From assembly GCF_039909015.1 (NCBI RefSeq), contig NZ_CP150919.1:1650501-1714500 (forward strand): a stretch of DNA of 64,000 bases. The letters run 5' to 3'. Origin of the DNA: Pseudomonas grandcourensis (lineage in GTDB: Bacteria > Pseudomonadota > Gammaproteobacteria > Pseudomonadales > Pseudomonadaceae). Positions 28,353-37,561 of this stretch are shown here, one piece after another. The notes below the pieces were generated by a model. The model was not told the DNA's origin, ran no database searches, and worked only from the letters and a program-made list of their open reading frames with translations. Within the stretch, counting starts at the first letter, position 1. Each line of letters starts with the position of its first letter. The position numbers were made by a program, and so were the translations under genes.

Positions 28353-28940
28353 TTAGTGGTGGCGTGGCTTTAGAATCGCCGGTTTTTCGTCTGGCGCGTT
28401 GCACAGCAGGTACAGCGCGGTCAGGGCTTCCGGGATCTGCACGATCATGTCGTCCATCAGGTTGGCATCTTTGGCGATGTCTTCGAACTCCGGCTGCTCG
28501 TCGAACAGGCCCGAGCCGACCATGATCGGCAGCAGCATTTCGCTGACTTCTTCTTCGGCGCTTTCGAACCAGGCCGCTTCGCGCAGGAATACGCCTTCCA
28601 TGAAGCCGATGCACCAGCCGCGCAGGTCGGAATCGTCCGGGTCGTCGCCCAGGTCCAGGTCGCACGGCAGCTCGAACTCTTCATCGGAGGCCAGCTGGCG
28701 CGCGATGTGGGCCTTGAGGCCGAGCAGGGTGGCTTCGATCTCTTCGCGCTGGGCTTCACTGCTGTAGTGCGGCTCCTCGGCGAAGAGGGCATCGATCCAC
28801 TCACGATCAGGAACGACTTCGGAACAGATCGACAGCGCGGTGAGGTAGCCGTGGGCGGCCACGTAGTCCAGCGCCTCGTCATGCAGTTCATCAGCGTCGA
28901 GGAAGACTTGCAGGCGGGTTAGTTGCTCAGCGAAGGACAT
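28353..28940 (-). CDS. YecA/YgfB (UPF0149) family protein
   Basis: 195-residue acidic protein of the UPF0149/YgfB-YecA group (MSFAEQLTRLQVFLDADELHDEAL; RGWCIGFMEGVFLREAAW). I use the ATG at 28940, because the 25 codons upstream in the open frame lack family similarity. YgfB-type proteins are cytosolic helical proteins; the role of this one is unknown. The C-terminal SEC-C metal-binding tail seen in some YecA proteins is missing; it ends ILKPRHH. Confidence 0.85.
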   Translation of the reverse strand: MSFAEQLTRLQVFLDADELHDEALDYVAAHGYLTALSICSEVVPDREWIDALFAEEPHYSSEAQREEIEATLLGLKAHIARQLASDEEFELPCDLDLGDDPDDSDLRGWCIGFMEGVFLREAAWFESAEEEVSEMLLPIMVGSGLFDEQPEFEDIAKDANLMDDMIVQIPEALTALYLLCNAPDEKPAILKPRHH

Positions 28941-29045
28941 TAAAGGACTACCTTGGGGAATGTTCGATGCGGGAATTCTAGGCCTTCTTGAGCACTTGGG
29001 CCAGCCGCACGGCATATTTGCCTCCCGACTACACCGCCTTTCCCT

Positions 29046-29128
29046 GTAGGAGCTGCCGGAGGCTGCGATCTGTTGATTTTGTTTTTTAAAGCCAGGATCA
29101 AAAGATCGCAGCCTTCGGCAGCTCCTAC
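29046..29128. repeat. REP pair (REPIN), GTAGGAGCTGCC family
   Basis: Inverted pair with 26-bp arms at 29046-29071 and 29103-29128 (core GTAGGAGCTGCCGGAGGCTG, about one mismatch). It is the only copy of this family in the window and sits in the 382-bp gap before recQ. The rest of that gap shows a possible -10 box TATACT at 29179-29184 and nothing else I can name. Confidence 0.85.
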
Positions 29129-29322
29129 CGGATCAGGTTTGACTTATCAGCGGTGCCCTTTGCCGGACGGGGCTCGGGTATACTCGCGCGTTTTGTGATG
29201 CCCTGCTGGCGTCACGGCTGAAATGAGAAGCGTCATGCAATGCGCACTTACGATTTGTCGGTGCAGCGTCGCGGGTTCTGAACCAGCCTTGCAGGGATGT
29301 TTCGGTGATTTTTGGAGTTTCT

Positions 29323-31449
29323 ATGCTCGAACAGGCTCAACGCGTCCTCAAGGACATCTTCGGCTACGACAGTTTCCGTGGCCGCCAGGGTGAAATCATT
29401 GAGCGCGTGGCCAGCGGCGGCGATGCCCTGGTCCTGATGCCTACCGGCGGCGGCAAGTCCCTGTGCTTCCAGGTCCCGGCGCTGTTGCGCGAAGGCCTGG
29501 CAGTGGTGGTCTCGCCACTGATCGCACTGATGGACGATCAGGTCGCCACCCTCGAAGAGCTAGGCGTTGCGGCCGCCGCGTTGAACTCCACCCTCAGCGC
29601 CGAGCAACAGCGCGACCTCGCCGTCCGCATCCGCCGCGGTGAAGTGAAAATGCTCTATCTGGCGCCGGAACGTCTGGTCCAGCCGCGCATGCTGTCCTTC
29701 CTGCAGGGGCTGGACATCGCCCTGTTCGCCATCGACGAAGCACACTGCGTGTCGCAATGGGGCCACGATTTCCGCCCGGAATACCTGCAACTGGGTCAGT
29801 TGGCGGAAATGTTCCCCGACGTGCCGCGCATCGCCCTGACCGCCACGGCCGACAAGCGCACCCGGGAAGAAATCGTCACCCGTCTGCACCTGCAAGACGC
29901 CGAGCGCTTCCTGTCGAGCTTCGACCGCCCGAACATTTTTTACCGCATCGTGCCCAAGGAACAGCCGCGTAAGCAGTTGCTGGCGTTCCTCGCCGAGCGG
30001 CGCAGCGATGCCGGCATCGTCTATTGCCTGTCACGCAAGAAAGTCGACGAAGTGGCGGTGTTCCTTAGTGAGCAAGGCTTCCCGGCGCTGCCGTACCACG
30101 CCGGCCTGCCCAACGACACGCGGGCCCACCATCAGAAACGCTTCCTCAACGAGGAAGGCCTGATCATGGTCGCGACGGTGGCGTTCGGCATGGGCATCGA
30201 CAAGCCCAACGTGCGTTTTGTCGCGCACCTCGATTTGCCGAAATCCCTCGAGGCCTATTACCAGGAAACCGGTCGTGGCGGCCGTGACGGCCTGCCGGCG
30301 GATGCCTGGATGGCCTACGGCCTGCAAGACGTGGTGATGCTCAAGCAGATGCTGCAGAACTCCGAGGGCGACGAGCGTCACAAGCGCCTGGAACAGCACA
30401 AGCTCGACGCCATGCTCTCGCTCTGTGAAGAAACCCGCTGCCGTCGGCAAACACTGCTGGCCTACTTCGACGAAGACATGCCCGAGCCCTGCGGTCATTG
30501 CGACAACTGCGTCGACGGCGTGCAGACCTGGGATGCCACCGAGCCGGCGCGTCAGGCGCTGTCGGCGATCTACCGCACCGGTCAGCGCTATGGCGTCGGG
30601 CATCTGGTGGATGTATTGCTGGGCAAGGACAACGAAAAAGTCCGCAGCTTCGGCCATCAGCACCTGTCGGTGTATGGTGTTGGCAAGTCGATGGCGGAGG
30701 GCGAGTGGCGCTCGTTGTTCCGCCAACTGGTGGCCCGTGGTCTGGCGGACATCGACCTCGAAGGCTACGGTGGCCTGCGCCTGAGCGACAGTTGCCGGCC
30801 GCTGCTCAAGGGCGAAGTGACCCTGGAACTGCGTCGTGATCTCAAGGCACAAACCGTGGCGAAAAGCAGCAAGAGCCAGGCGAGCCAACTGGTCCGTGGC
30901 GAGGAGCGCGAACAATGGGAAGCCTTGCGCGCCCTGCGTCGCAAGCTCGCCGAAGAACACGGCGTGCCGCCGTACGTCATCTTCCCCGACTCGACCTTGC
31001 TGGAGATGCTGCGCAGCCAGCCGACCTCGCTGGCGGAAATGGCCACGGTCAGCGGTGTCGGCGCGCGCAAGCTGGAGCGCTACGGCGAGGCCTTCCTCGA
31101 AGTGCTCGGCGGCCAGGTCGAGGCACCGAAACCGGTGGCCGACGTACGTCACGAGCTGATCACGCTGGCGCGGGCCGGGATGACACCGGTGCAGATCGCC
31201 GGTCAGTTGCAATGCTCGGAAAAGAACGTCTACACCATGCTGGCCGAAGCGATCGGCAAACAGCAGTTGTCGTTGGAACAGGCGCTGGATCTGCCTGAAG
31301 ACCTGATGGGTGAAGTCCAGGACGCGTTCCTCGACGGCGAAGGCGAGTTGCCGCCGGTTTCCGAGATCGCCGCGTTGTTCGCAGGCAGGGTGCCGGAAGG
31401 GGTGTTGTACTGCGTTCGCGCTGCCTTGCAGTCGGAATTCGAGATTTGA
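29323..31449 (+). CDS. recQ: ATP-dependent DNA helicase RecQ
   Basis: 708-residue 3'-5' helicase acting in recombination and fork repair. Walker A TGGGKS (Lys45), DEAH box [18 protein letters not shown] with the aromatic-rich loop, and helicase C-terminal motif [10 protein letters not shown]. The RQC zinc cysteines are CEETRC...CGHCDNC, and an HRDC domain ([16 protein letters not shown]...[11 protein letters not shown]) lies near residues 525-600. A further ~90-residue C-terminal extension has a helix-turn-helix look ([20 protein letters not shown]). The ATG at 29323 with GGAG upstream is preferred over the GTG at 29305. Confidence 0.95.
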   Translation: MLEQAQRVLKDIFGYDSFRGRQGEIIERVASGGDALVLMPTGGGKSLCFQVPALLREGLAVVVSPLIALMDDQVATLEELGVAAAALNSTLSAEQQRDLAVRIRRGEVKMLYLAPERLVQPRMLSFLQGLDIALFAIDEAHCVSQWGHDFRPEYLQLGQLAEMFPDVPRIALTATADKRTREEIVTRLHLQDAERFLSSFDRPNIFYRIVPKEQPRKQLLAFLAERRSDAGIVYCLSRKKVDEVAVFLSEQGFPALPYHAGLPNDTRAHHQKRFLNEEGLIMVATVAFGMGIDKPNVRFVAHLDLPKSLEAYYQETGRGGRDGLPADAWMAYGLQDVVMLKQMLQNSEGDERHKRLEQHKLDAMLSLCEETRCRRQTLLAYFDEDMPEPCGHCDNCVDGVQTWDATEPARQALSAIYRTGQRYGVGHLVDVLLGKDNEKVRSFGHQHLSVYGVGKSMAEGEWRSLFRQLVARGLADIDLEGYGGLRLSDSCRPLLKGEVTLELRRDLKAQTVAKSSKSQASQLVRGEEREQWEALRALRRKLAEEHGVPPYVIFPDSTLLEMLRSQPTSLAEMATVSGVGARKLERYGEAFLEVLGGQVEAPKPVADVRHELITLARAGMTPVQIAGQLQCSEKNVYTMLAEAIGKQQLSLEQALDLPEDLMGEVQDAFLDGEGELPPVSEIAALFAGRVPEGVLYCVRAALQSEFEI

Positions 31450-31452
31450 GAC

Positions 31453-31486
31453 ATCTGTAGTGCTGATGTAACGATTCACTACAGAT
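31453..31486. other. Stem-loop after recQ
   Basis: Perfect 10-bp inverted repeat ATCTGTAGTG (31453-31462) and CACTACAGAT (31477-31486) just after the recQ stop. No T run follows, so it is either a weak terminator or a protein site for the MarR regulator downstream. Confidence 0.5.
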
Positions 31487-31522
31487 CAAGCCTTGCCTCA
31501 AGTCGAGGCTCATGCTTAGCTG

Positions 31523-31535
31523 ACTAATAATTAGT
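31523..31535. promoter_or_regulatory. Candidate MarR operator
   Basis: ACTAAT-A-ATTAGT, a 6-bp dyad with a 1-nt centre, 33 bp before the start of the MarR-family gene in an AT-rich stretch. MarR/SlyA proteins bind AT-rich dyads of this kind and often repress themselves. Confidence 0.45.
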
Positions 31536-31568
31536 TTTTATTTATTTCAGTCTAATCATGAGTGTTTT

Positions 31569-32003
31569 ATGCCGTTAACCGATCAACACCGCTTTGGCAT
31601 GCAATTGGCCCAGATGTCCCGTGGCTGGCGTGCCGAACTGGACCGCCGACTGGCGGGCTTGGGCTTGTCCCAGGCGCGCTGGCTGGTGCTGTTGCACCTG
31701 GCCCGTTTCGAAGAAGCACCGACCCAGCGTGAGCTGGCGCAAAGCGTTGGCGTCGAAGGACCGACCCTGGCCCGTTTGCTCGACAGCCTGGAAAGCCAGG
31801 GCCTGGTGCAACGCCAGGCAGTGCTGGAAGACCGTCGGGCGAAGAAAATCGTGCTCTGCGCCCCGGCGCGTCCCCTGATCGAACAAATTGAAACCATTGC
31901 CACGCAACTGCGTCACGAACTGTTCGAAGGCGTCGATGAGGCGGATTTGAAGGTGTGCATGCGGGTTCACGGGTACATCCTGGGCAACCTTGAAAAGTCT
32001 TGA
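31569..32003 (+). CDS. MarR/SlyA-family transcriptional regulator
   Basis: 144-residue winged-helix regulator: recognition region PTQRELAQSVGVEGPTLARLLDSLESQGLVQRQ, then the wing VLEDRRAKKIVL typical of MarR/SlyA proteins. Proteins of this group are dimers that release DNA on binding a small aromatic ligand or on oxidation. The gene precedes the FimV-like gene by 121 bp on the same strand, an arrangement like that near PA3340-PA3341 in PAO1. It probably controls itself through the dyad at 31523-31535. Confidence 0.88.
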   Translation: MPLTDQHRFGMQLAQMSRGWRAELDRRLAGLGLSQARWLVLLHLARFEEAPTQRELAQSVGVEGPTLARLLDSLESQGLVQRQAVLEDRRAKKIVLCAPARPLIEQIETIATQLRHELFEGVDEADLKVCMRVHGYILGNLEKS

Positions 32004-32124
32004 GGCATAACCGAACGCCAGGCTTCTGAGAGACCGCATTGGGCAGACTATAAGAACTACTCGGCAATATCGTGTTCGTAACGGATGTACGAACCCGTGC
32101 GGATGGTTTCTGTAGATCTCAAGG

Positions 32125-33336
32125 ATGCTCATGCTCAAGTGTTGGCGATTGGTTTTACGCGGCGGTTCTCAGTGGTTGCTGGCCGGGGCCGCTGTCACTT
32201 ACTCGGCATGGGCGCCTGCGTTGGGCCTGGGTGAAATCACCCTGCATTCGGCGCTGAATCAACCGCTGCGTGCCGACATCGCACTCGTGGATGCCGCTGG
32301 CGTGGAGGAAAACCAGCTGTCGGTGAGCCTGGCAACGGCGGACGAGTTCAGCCGTGTCGGGGTCGACCGGGTATTTTTCCTCAACAACCTGAAGTTCACC
32401 CCGGTCCTGCGCGGCAATCGCAGCGTGATCCAGGTGACCTCCAGCAAACCGGTGAGTGAACCCTTCCTGAATTTCCTCGTGCAGCTCAATCAGCCTAATG
32501 GACGATTGCTGCGCGAGTACACGGTTCTGATCGATCCGCCGGGTGCGCCAGGGGTTGTTCCGGCCAGCGATGAAGCGGTATCCAGCTCCCCGGCGTCCGC
32601 ATTTCCCCGTGTTCAACCGGTCGTGGTGCCGTCACCCGTGGCCAAGGTACCGCCAGAAACGGACGTCGCCGTGGTTGATCCCGCTGTCGAGCAACTGGCT
32701 GCCAGTGCCCTGCAAAACCACCAGTTGCAAACCACTCTCGATGAGCTCAACGCGAAGCTTCAAGACCAGGATGAACTGATCGTCGGCCAGAAAAAACAGT
32801 TGGCCGAGCTGCAAACCCAACTGGCGGAACTCAAGAAGGTAAAGGCGCAACCCATTGCATCCGAAGCCGTGGCGCCAGCCCCCGCCAGTGCTGAAAATCC
32901 CGGGATTGGCTGGCTGCCGATTGCCGGTGCGTCGGCGCTGATAGCGTTGCTGGCGCTGGGCTGGTTTGTTCGCCGCCAGCAACATCAAGCCACAGCGTCA
33001 GAGGCCCAGCCGTCGCAGGATGAACCGCTGGCTGAGCTCTTTGCCGAGCCAATGGTGTGGCCCTCCGTCATGCAACCATCCACTGTGCATCGCGACGGGG
33101 TGCTGTCCAACGATGAGCTTGAGCGGGTTGATAGCGGTCATTCCATCCCGGTCGCTGCTGCCACTGACGATGAGTACCGGCTCAACCTGGAGGAGCTGTC
33201 CATGGCGTCGAGTTGGGACGAGATCAGCCCAAGCGGGAACCCGCAGCCGACGGTTCTGGCCATGATCGAGCCTGCGTTCGAGTTGGAAACGCAAGCCGCT
33301 CCGCCGTCTCGACAGCCACCGGTCGGGCTATCATAG
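32125..33336 (+). CDS. FimV-like N-terminal domain protein
   Basis: 403-residue protein with a signal peptide ending near SAWA and a FimV-type N-terminal domain (LGEITLHSALNQPLRADIAL...SEPFLNFLVQL, about residues 32-140). A Pro/Val linker and a coiled coil (LQTTLDELNAKLQDQDELIVGQKKQL) follow, then one transmembrane helix (about 258-277) and an acidic cytoplasmic tail of about 125 residues. FimV organises the pole for type IV pili and chemotaxis clusters. This protein is much shorter than FimV (about 900 residues) and lacks a visible LysM domain, so it is a paralogue of unknown role. Start ATG 32125 or 32131. Confidence 0.8.
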   Translation: MLMLKCWRLVLRGGSQWLLAGAAVTYSAWAPALGLGEITLHSALNQPLRADIALVDAAGVEENQLSVSLATADEFSRVGVDRVFFLNNLKFTPVLRGNRSVIQVTSSKPVSEPFLNFLVQLNQPNGRLLREYTVLIDPPGAPGVVPASDEAVSSSPASAFPRVQPVVVPSPVAKVPPETDVAVVDPAVEQLAASALQNHQLQTTLDELNAKLQDQDELIVGQKKQLAELQTQLAELKKVKAQPIASEAVAPAPASAENPGIGWLPIAGASALIALLALGWFVRRQQHQATASEAQPSQDEPLAELFAEPMVWPSVMQPSTVHRDGVLSNDELERVDSGHSIPVAAATDDEYRLNLEELSMASSWDEISPSGNPQPTVLAMIEPAFELETQAAPPSRQPPVGLS

Positions 33337-33369
33337 CGGCGTCGTCAAACTCTGGAGTCAGGCCCCATC

Positions 33370-33657
33370 ATGACCGTCAGCAAACCTGAAATCATCATCA
33401 CCTATTGCACACAATGCCAATGGCTGTTGCGTGCGGCCTGGCTGGCCCAGGAACTGCTCAGCACCTTTGGTGATGACCTGGGCAAAGTTTCCCTGGTGCC
33501 GGGCACCGGCGGGGTCTTTCATATTTACTGTGACGCCGTGCAGATCTGGGAGCGCAAGGCGGACGGTGGCTTCCCCGAGGCCAAAGTACTCAAGCAGCGG
33601 GTCCGCGACCAGATCGACCCGGACCGCGACCTGGGGCACAACGACCGCACTCAGTGA
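33370..33657 (+). CDS. SelT/SelW/SelH (Rdx) family thioredoxin-like protein
   Basis: 95-residue Rdx-family protein with a redox motif Cys13-Thr-Gln-Cys16; in eukaryotic SelW the second position is selenocysteine. The family has a thioredoxin-like fold, and its bacterial members are cysteine forms with unclear partners. GGAG lies just before the ATG. It overlaps the 3' end of the convergent EamA gene by 7 bp. Confidence 0.85.
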   Translation: MTVSKPEIIITYCTQCQWLLRAAWLAQELLSTFGDDLGKVSLVPGTGGVFHIYCDAVQIWERKADGGFPEAKVLKQRVRDQIDPDRDLGHNDRTQ

Positions 33658-34544
33658 GACGCGGCTTCGGCTGCAACGGCCTTCTTGCTTGTACCGCTTG
33701 AGAACCGGCTGGACACTACAATCGCCACAATGATCAGCGCGCCCCCCAACAACATGCGCAGGGTCGGGTTTTCGTTGAACAGCAGCCAGGCGACGGTGAT
33801 GCCGTAGACCGGCTCCAGGGCGAACACCACGGCGGCAGTGCGTGCCTTGATCACCGCGAGGCTGGCGACGAACAGGCTGTGGGCGACACCGGTACAGAAC
33901 ACACCGAGCAGGCCGATCCACAGCCAGTCGATGGCGCGCACTTCACTCAATTGAGGCGCCGCCACCGGCAGCAGGCACAGGGCAACCACCACGTTCTGGC
34001 ACAGCGCCGCCTGTACCGGCGGGACTCGCCCGGAGCTGGCACGGTTGGTCAGTGACAGCAGGGCGAACAACAATCCGGAACCCACGGCCCACAGCAGGCC
34101 GGTGGTGGCGCCGCTGGCCAGGTCAAAATCAGGCGTGACCAGCACCAGGCCGACACTCACCAGCAGCACCAGCACAATTTCATTGGCGCGAATGCGCTCG
34201 CGGAAGATCAACCCTTCGAGGATCACGGTAAAGGCCGGGAAGCTGGCGAAACCAAGCGTCGCAATCGCCACGCCTGCGACCTTCACTGCAATGAAGAAGC
34301 TCACCCAGTGTCCGGCCAGCAACAAGCCGCTGAGCAGCAGTCGACGCCAGTCCACTGCCTCGAGTTTCTGCCAGCGCGTCTGGCTGGCGAACCGTGCAAA
34401 AAACGCCAGCGCGAGCACGGCAAAGGCGGCACGGCCGAACACGATGATCGCCGGGGACGCTGCAGCCAGTTTGCCGAATACGCCGGTCAGGCCGAACATC
34501 AATGCGCCTATATGCAAGGCGCCAAGGGCGGTACGGGGAGTCAT
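33651..34544 (-). CDS. EamA/DMT-family transporter
   Basis: 297-residue drug/metabolite transporter with ten hydrophobic segments in two EamA repeats (N-terminal half GALMFGLTGVFGKLAAASPA; C-terminal half ALEPVYGITVAWLLFNENPT). Members export amino acids or other metabolites; substrate unknown. ATG 34544 with AAGGA upstream is chosen over the TTG 18 bp earlier. An AraC-family gene lies 77 bp upstream on the same strand and is the likely regulator. Confidence 0.88.
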   Translation of the reverse strand: MTPRTALGALHIGALMFGLTGVFGKLAAASPAIIVFGRAAFAVLALAFFARFASQTRWQKLEAVDWRRLLLSGLLLAGHWVSFFIAVKVAGVAIATLGFASFPAFTVILEGLIFRERIRANEIVLVLLVSVGLVLVTPDFDLASGATTGLLWAVGSGLLFALLSLTNRASSGRVPPVQAALCQNVVVALCLLPVAAPQLSEVRAIDWLWIGLLGVFCTGVAHSLFVASLAVIKARTAAVVFALEPVYGITVAWLLFNENPTLRMLLGGALIIVAIVVSSRFSSGTSKKAVAAEAASH

Positions 34545-34621
34545 TGCAATCCTTAACGACAAACGAACAGAGGCCTCATTGAAGCGCGTAATGGCCCATC
34601 AAGTCTGTCGGCAAACTCGCG

Positions 34622-35380
34622 TTATTTGTCGCCAGCCTCGCGCCGCAGTTTTCCGGGCGATGCCCCGAACTCGCGCAGCACCGCCGCCGCGAAGGCACTC
34701 TGGGAGCTGTAGCCGACGCGGCTGGCAATCTCGCCGATGGGCAGCGCCGAATTGCGCAGCAAGCCCACCGCGATGTGCAGGCGTCGGCTGCGGATGTAGT
34801 CCATCGGCGTTTGCCCGCACTCGGCCACGAACCGTGCATGCAAACGGGCACTGGAAAGGCCGGCGATCCGGGCCAGGTCGGCCACTTGCAACGGGTATGC
34901 TGCGTACTGATCGATGTGTGCGTTCAGCGCCGCATAGGGCAGGCGCCGACCGCCGACGGCCTCGGGCCTGGCGTTGTTGAGACTGGCCAGCAACAGCACT
35001 GCGCCTTGTTGAGCGATCAGCGGATCATCGACCGGACTGTTCGCCAGCCAACTGACCAATTGGCTTTGCCCGGCGTCCAGGGGCAGGCGACCGGCGTTGT
35101 CGAGCAGGAGTCGGCTGGACTCGGCGTGATCGCCCAACGACTGGGCTACCCATTGTTCGCTGGGCACATCCAGTACCAGGCAGCGGCTGCCATTGGCGCT
35201 GCCACACGCGTGATGCGCTCCGGAGGGCACCACCACGAAACTCTGTTGGACCACCTGGCTGCCACGGCCGTCGACCTCGAAATCCAGGGCGCCCGAGAGC
35301 CCGAACACCAGTTGCGCGTGTTCGTGGCTGTGGACGATCAGGTCGTGGCTGTATTGGCGAAGCGTGAGGATCGGTCTCAT
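34622..35380 (-). CDS. AraC-family regulator with cupin-type sensor
   Basis: 252-residue AraC-type regulator. The N-terminal cupin-like half has HSHEHAQLVFGLSGALDFEVDG and a histidine-rich turn (PSGAHHACGS). The C-terminal double helix-turn-helix comprises LQVADLARIAGLSSARLHARF and LPIGEIASRVGYSSQSAFAAAV. Encoded just before the EamA transporter gene, so probably its local regulator. Confidence 0.88.
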   Translation of the reverse strand: MRPILTLRQYSHDLIVHSHEHAQLVFGLSGALDFEVDGRGSQVVQQSFVVVPSGAHHACGSANGSRCLVLDVPSEQWVAQSLGDHAESSRLLLDNAGRLPLDAGQSQLVSWLANSPVDDPLIAQQGAVLLLASLNNARPEAVGGRRLPYAALNAHIDQYAAYPLQVADLARIAGLSSARLHARFVAECGQTPMDYIRSRRLHIAVGLLRNSALPIGEIASRVGYSSQSAFAAAVLREFGASPGKLRREAGDK

Positions 35381-35514
35381 CGCGGGTCTCCCGGTTCAGG
35401 GCGTCAGTCTACACCTAGCGGGCCTACAAGCGCTGTCACAGAACTGACTTGGCGCTGTCATGGACCATTAACCGGCTCGGGGCAGACTTGGCAAAACTTG
35501 CCAGAGGGTTGCCC

Positions 35515-36330
35515 ATGACCAGCGCCGAGCTCGCCAAACCCACCCGTAAGCAACGCGTACGGACTTTATGGATTTCCGACGTGCATTTGGGCACCCGGGA
35601 TTGCCAGGCTGAACACCTGTCGCAGTTTCTCAAGGGCTACCACGCGGACAAGATCTACCTGGTCGGCGACATCATCGACGGTTGGAAACTGCGCGGCGGC
35701 ATGTACTGGCCGCAAGCGCACACCAACGTCATCCGGCGCCTGCTGACCATGAGCAAGCGTGGCACCGAGGTGATCTACGTCACCGGCAACCACGACGAAT
35801 TCCTGCGCCGCTATTCGAAGCTGATCCTGGGCAACATCCAGTTGGTCGACGAAGCCGTGCACGTCACCGCCGACGGCCGGCATCTGCTGGTGATCCATGG
35901 CGACCAGTTCGATGTGATCACCCGTTACCATCGCTGGCTGGCGTTTCTCGGTGACTCGGCCTACGAATTCACCCTGACCCTCAACCGCTGGCTCAATCAT
36001 TGGCGCGCGCGATATGGCTACGGCTACTGGTCGCTGTCGGCCTACCTCAAGCACAAGGTGAAAACTGCGGTCAGCTTCATCAGCGACTTCGAAGAAGCCA
36101 TCGCCCATGAATGCGTCAAGCGCGAGCTGCACGGGGTGGTGTGCGGGCACATTCACCATGCCGAGATTCGCAAGGTCGGCGAGGTGGACTACCTCAATTG
36201 CGGCGACTGGGTGGAATCGTGCACCGCGCTGATCGAGCACTGGGATGGCACGATCGAGTTGTATCGCCTGGCGGATGCCCAGGCGCGTGAGGCGCAGTTG
36301 AAGGCGGCCAAGGTTGCTGAGCTGGCCTGA
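35515..36330 (+). CDS. LpxH-like calcineurin-type metallophosphoesterase
   Basis: 271-residue metallophosphoesterase with all dimetal motifs: SDVHLGT, VGDIIDGW, TGNHDE, IHGDQFD and CGHIHHAE. The proteins closest in style are annotated UDP-2,3-diacylglucosamine diphosphatase. It is longer than the true LpxH (about 240 residues) and carries an insert (RWLNHWRARYGYGYWSLSAYLKHKVKTAV) that looks membrane-associating. The lipid A precursor is therefore a possible but unproven substrate. The ATG at 35515 with AGAGGG upstream is used; the frame is open 66 bp further. Confidence 0.82.
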   Translation: MTSAELAKPTRKQRVRTLWISDVHLGTRDCQAEHLSQFLKGYHADKIYLVGDIIDGWKLRGGMYWPQAHTNVIRRLLTMSKRGTEVIYVTGNHDEFLRRYSKLILGNIQLVDEAVHVTADGRHLLVIHGDQFDVITRYHRWLAFLGDSAYEFTLTLNRWLNHWRARYGYGYWSLSAYLKHKVKTAVSFISDFEEAIAHECVKRELHGVVCGHIHHAEIRKVGEVDYLNCGDWVESCTALIEHWDGTIELYRLADAQAREAQLKAAKVAELA

Positions 36331-36354
36331 AAACAACTGCGCCTGTGTGGGCCT

Positions 36355-36447
36355 CATCGCGAGCAGGCTCGCTCCTACAGTAGATTTGTAGTGGACACAG
36401 AATCTGTGGACGCCGCAAAACCTGTAGGAGCGAGCCTGCTCGCGATG
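36355..36447. repeat. REP pair (REPIN), GTAGGAGCGAGC variant
   Basis: Perfect 26-bp inverted pair at 36355-36380 and 36422-36447 (core CTGTAGGAGCGAGCCTGCTC), a variant of the family at 7011 and 48469. It lies between the convergent phosphoesterase and HD-domain genes. Confidence 0.9.
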
Positions 36448-36472
36448 GACCGCGCAGCGGTCCCGAAATGAC

Positions 36473-37063
36473 TCACGCCGGAGCCTGTTCTTCCATCGCC
36501 GCCTTGTAGATCGAGTCCCTGGGGTGCGCAAACAAGCGCTCCATCATCGGCTCGAAAAAGCTCAACGGCAGCGTGTCGTACGCCGGGTCAAACGCCGCAG
36601 CATCGTATTTTGCGCAGAATTCGATGGTCGCCTGGTACTGCGGATGGTCCTGGAATTGTTCACGCAGATGCCGGTCCATGCCCAGGTGATGGAAGAAGTA
36701 GTAGCCCTGGAAAATCCCGTGCTTTTCCACCATCCACAAGTTCTCGGCGCTGACGAACGGCTTGAGGATCGCCGCCGCGATGTCCGGGTGATTGTAGGTA
36801 CCCAGGGTGTCGCCGATATCGTGGAGCAGGGCGCAGACCACGTACTCTTCATCGCGGCCATCACGCCAGGCGCGGGTGGCGGTTTGCAGGGAGTGGGTCA
36901 GGCGATCCACCGGGAACCCGCCAAAATCCCCCTCCAGCAACTTCAGGTGCGCCACAATCCGTGCAGGCAATTGTCTTGCGTAGACACTGAAGTCCGCGGC
37001 GATGATCGCCCAGTCTTCCTGAGTGCCGTCCTTCATGTGGGTGAAGCGGGCATTGGCATTCAT
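36473..37063 (-). CDS. HD-domain protein (phosphohydrolase or di-iron oxygenase type)
   Basis: 196-residue HD-domain protein. The metal motif is in ALLHDIGDTLGTYNHPDIAA, with a first His upstream in RLTHSLQT and two more in EKHGIFQGYYFFHHLGMD. The HD fold covers phosphohydrolases, but a subset (PhnZ, myo-inositol oxygenase) are mixed-valent di-iron oxygenases, and the extra histidines and GYYFFHH tract leave this open. Start at ATG 37063, six bases after an in-frame TTG. It follows the DUF962 gene by 27 bp in the same orientation, so the two are probably one operon. Confidence 0.8.
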   Translation of the reverse strand: MNANARFTHMKDGTQEDWAIIAADFSVYARQLPARIVAHLKLLEGDFGGFPVDRLTHSLQTATRAWRDGRDEEYVVCALLHDIGDTLGTYNHPDIAAAILKPFVSAENLWMVEKHGIFQGYYFFHHLGMDRHLREQFQDHPQYQATIEFCAKYDAAAFDPAYDTLPLSFFEPMMERLFAHPRDSIYKAAMEEQAPA

Positions 37064-37090
37064 CGGCAACTCTCTTGTGACGCAAGTCAG

Positions 37091-37402
37091 CTAGAACGGA
37101 ACGCGCCCCAGAACCATGTCCCGGTACATGACAAAATCGCCGAGCAGGCTATAGAAGGGGTGTTGGAACGTTGCCGGGCGGTTCTTCTCGAAGAAGAAAT
37201 GTCCGACCCAGGCAAAGCTGTAGCCCGCCAGTGGCAGGGCCCACAACAGCATCCAGGCTCCGCGACCAATGGTCAGCGTCAGAATCAAGATAACCAGGGT
37301 CGTGCCGATAAAGTGTAAACGGCGGCAGGTACTGTTGCTGTGCTCACTGAGGTAGTAAGGATAGAACTCAGCGAAGCTGTTGAATCGTTTGACGTTTTCC
37401 AC
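37091..37402 (-). CDS. DUF962/Mpo1-like membrane protein
   Basis: 103-residue (from GTG 37402) small membrane protein of the DUF962 family. The conserved histidines are all present: YLSEHSNSTCRRLHFIGT and WVGHFFFEKNRPATFQHPFYSL, with two hydrophobic stretches between. Yeast Mpo1 of this family is an iron-dependent dioxygenase in alpha-oxidation of 2-hydroxy fatty acids. The frame is open to ATG 37483, but the first 27 codons of that version are AT-rich with codons rare in this genome (CTA, ATA, ACA), so I place the start at GTG 37402. Confidence 0.75.
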   Translation of the reverse strand: MENVKRFNSFAEFYPYYLSEHSNSTCRRLHFIGTTLVILILTLTIGRGAWMLLWALPLAGYSFAWVGHFFFEKNRPATFQHPFYSLLGDFVMYRDMVLGRVPF

Positions 37403-37561
37403 GACAGCGATCTCTGTGGTTATTGTTCTTGCTGCAAGTTGTTCTGCGGGTAGCTTATTTGAGTCTAGAGTGATCATTGGCATCAGCCACTGACAATAGG
37501 CGCCACTTTAGTATCCTTCGGTCAATAGCCGTAGCACGCGGCCACCATGTAAGAAAACGCC

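Noticed and set aside
36355-36447. REP arms considered as a CRISPR array
   Set aside because: Each site has only two arms in inverted, not direct, orientation and no cas genes are present.
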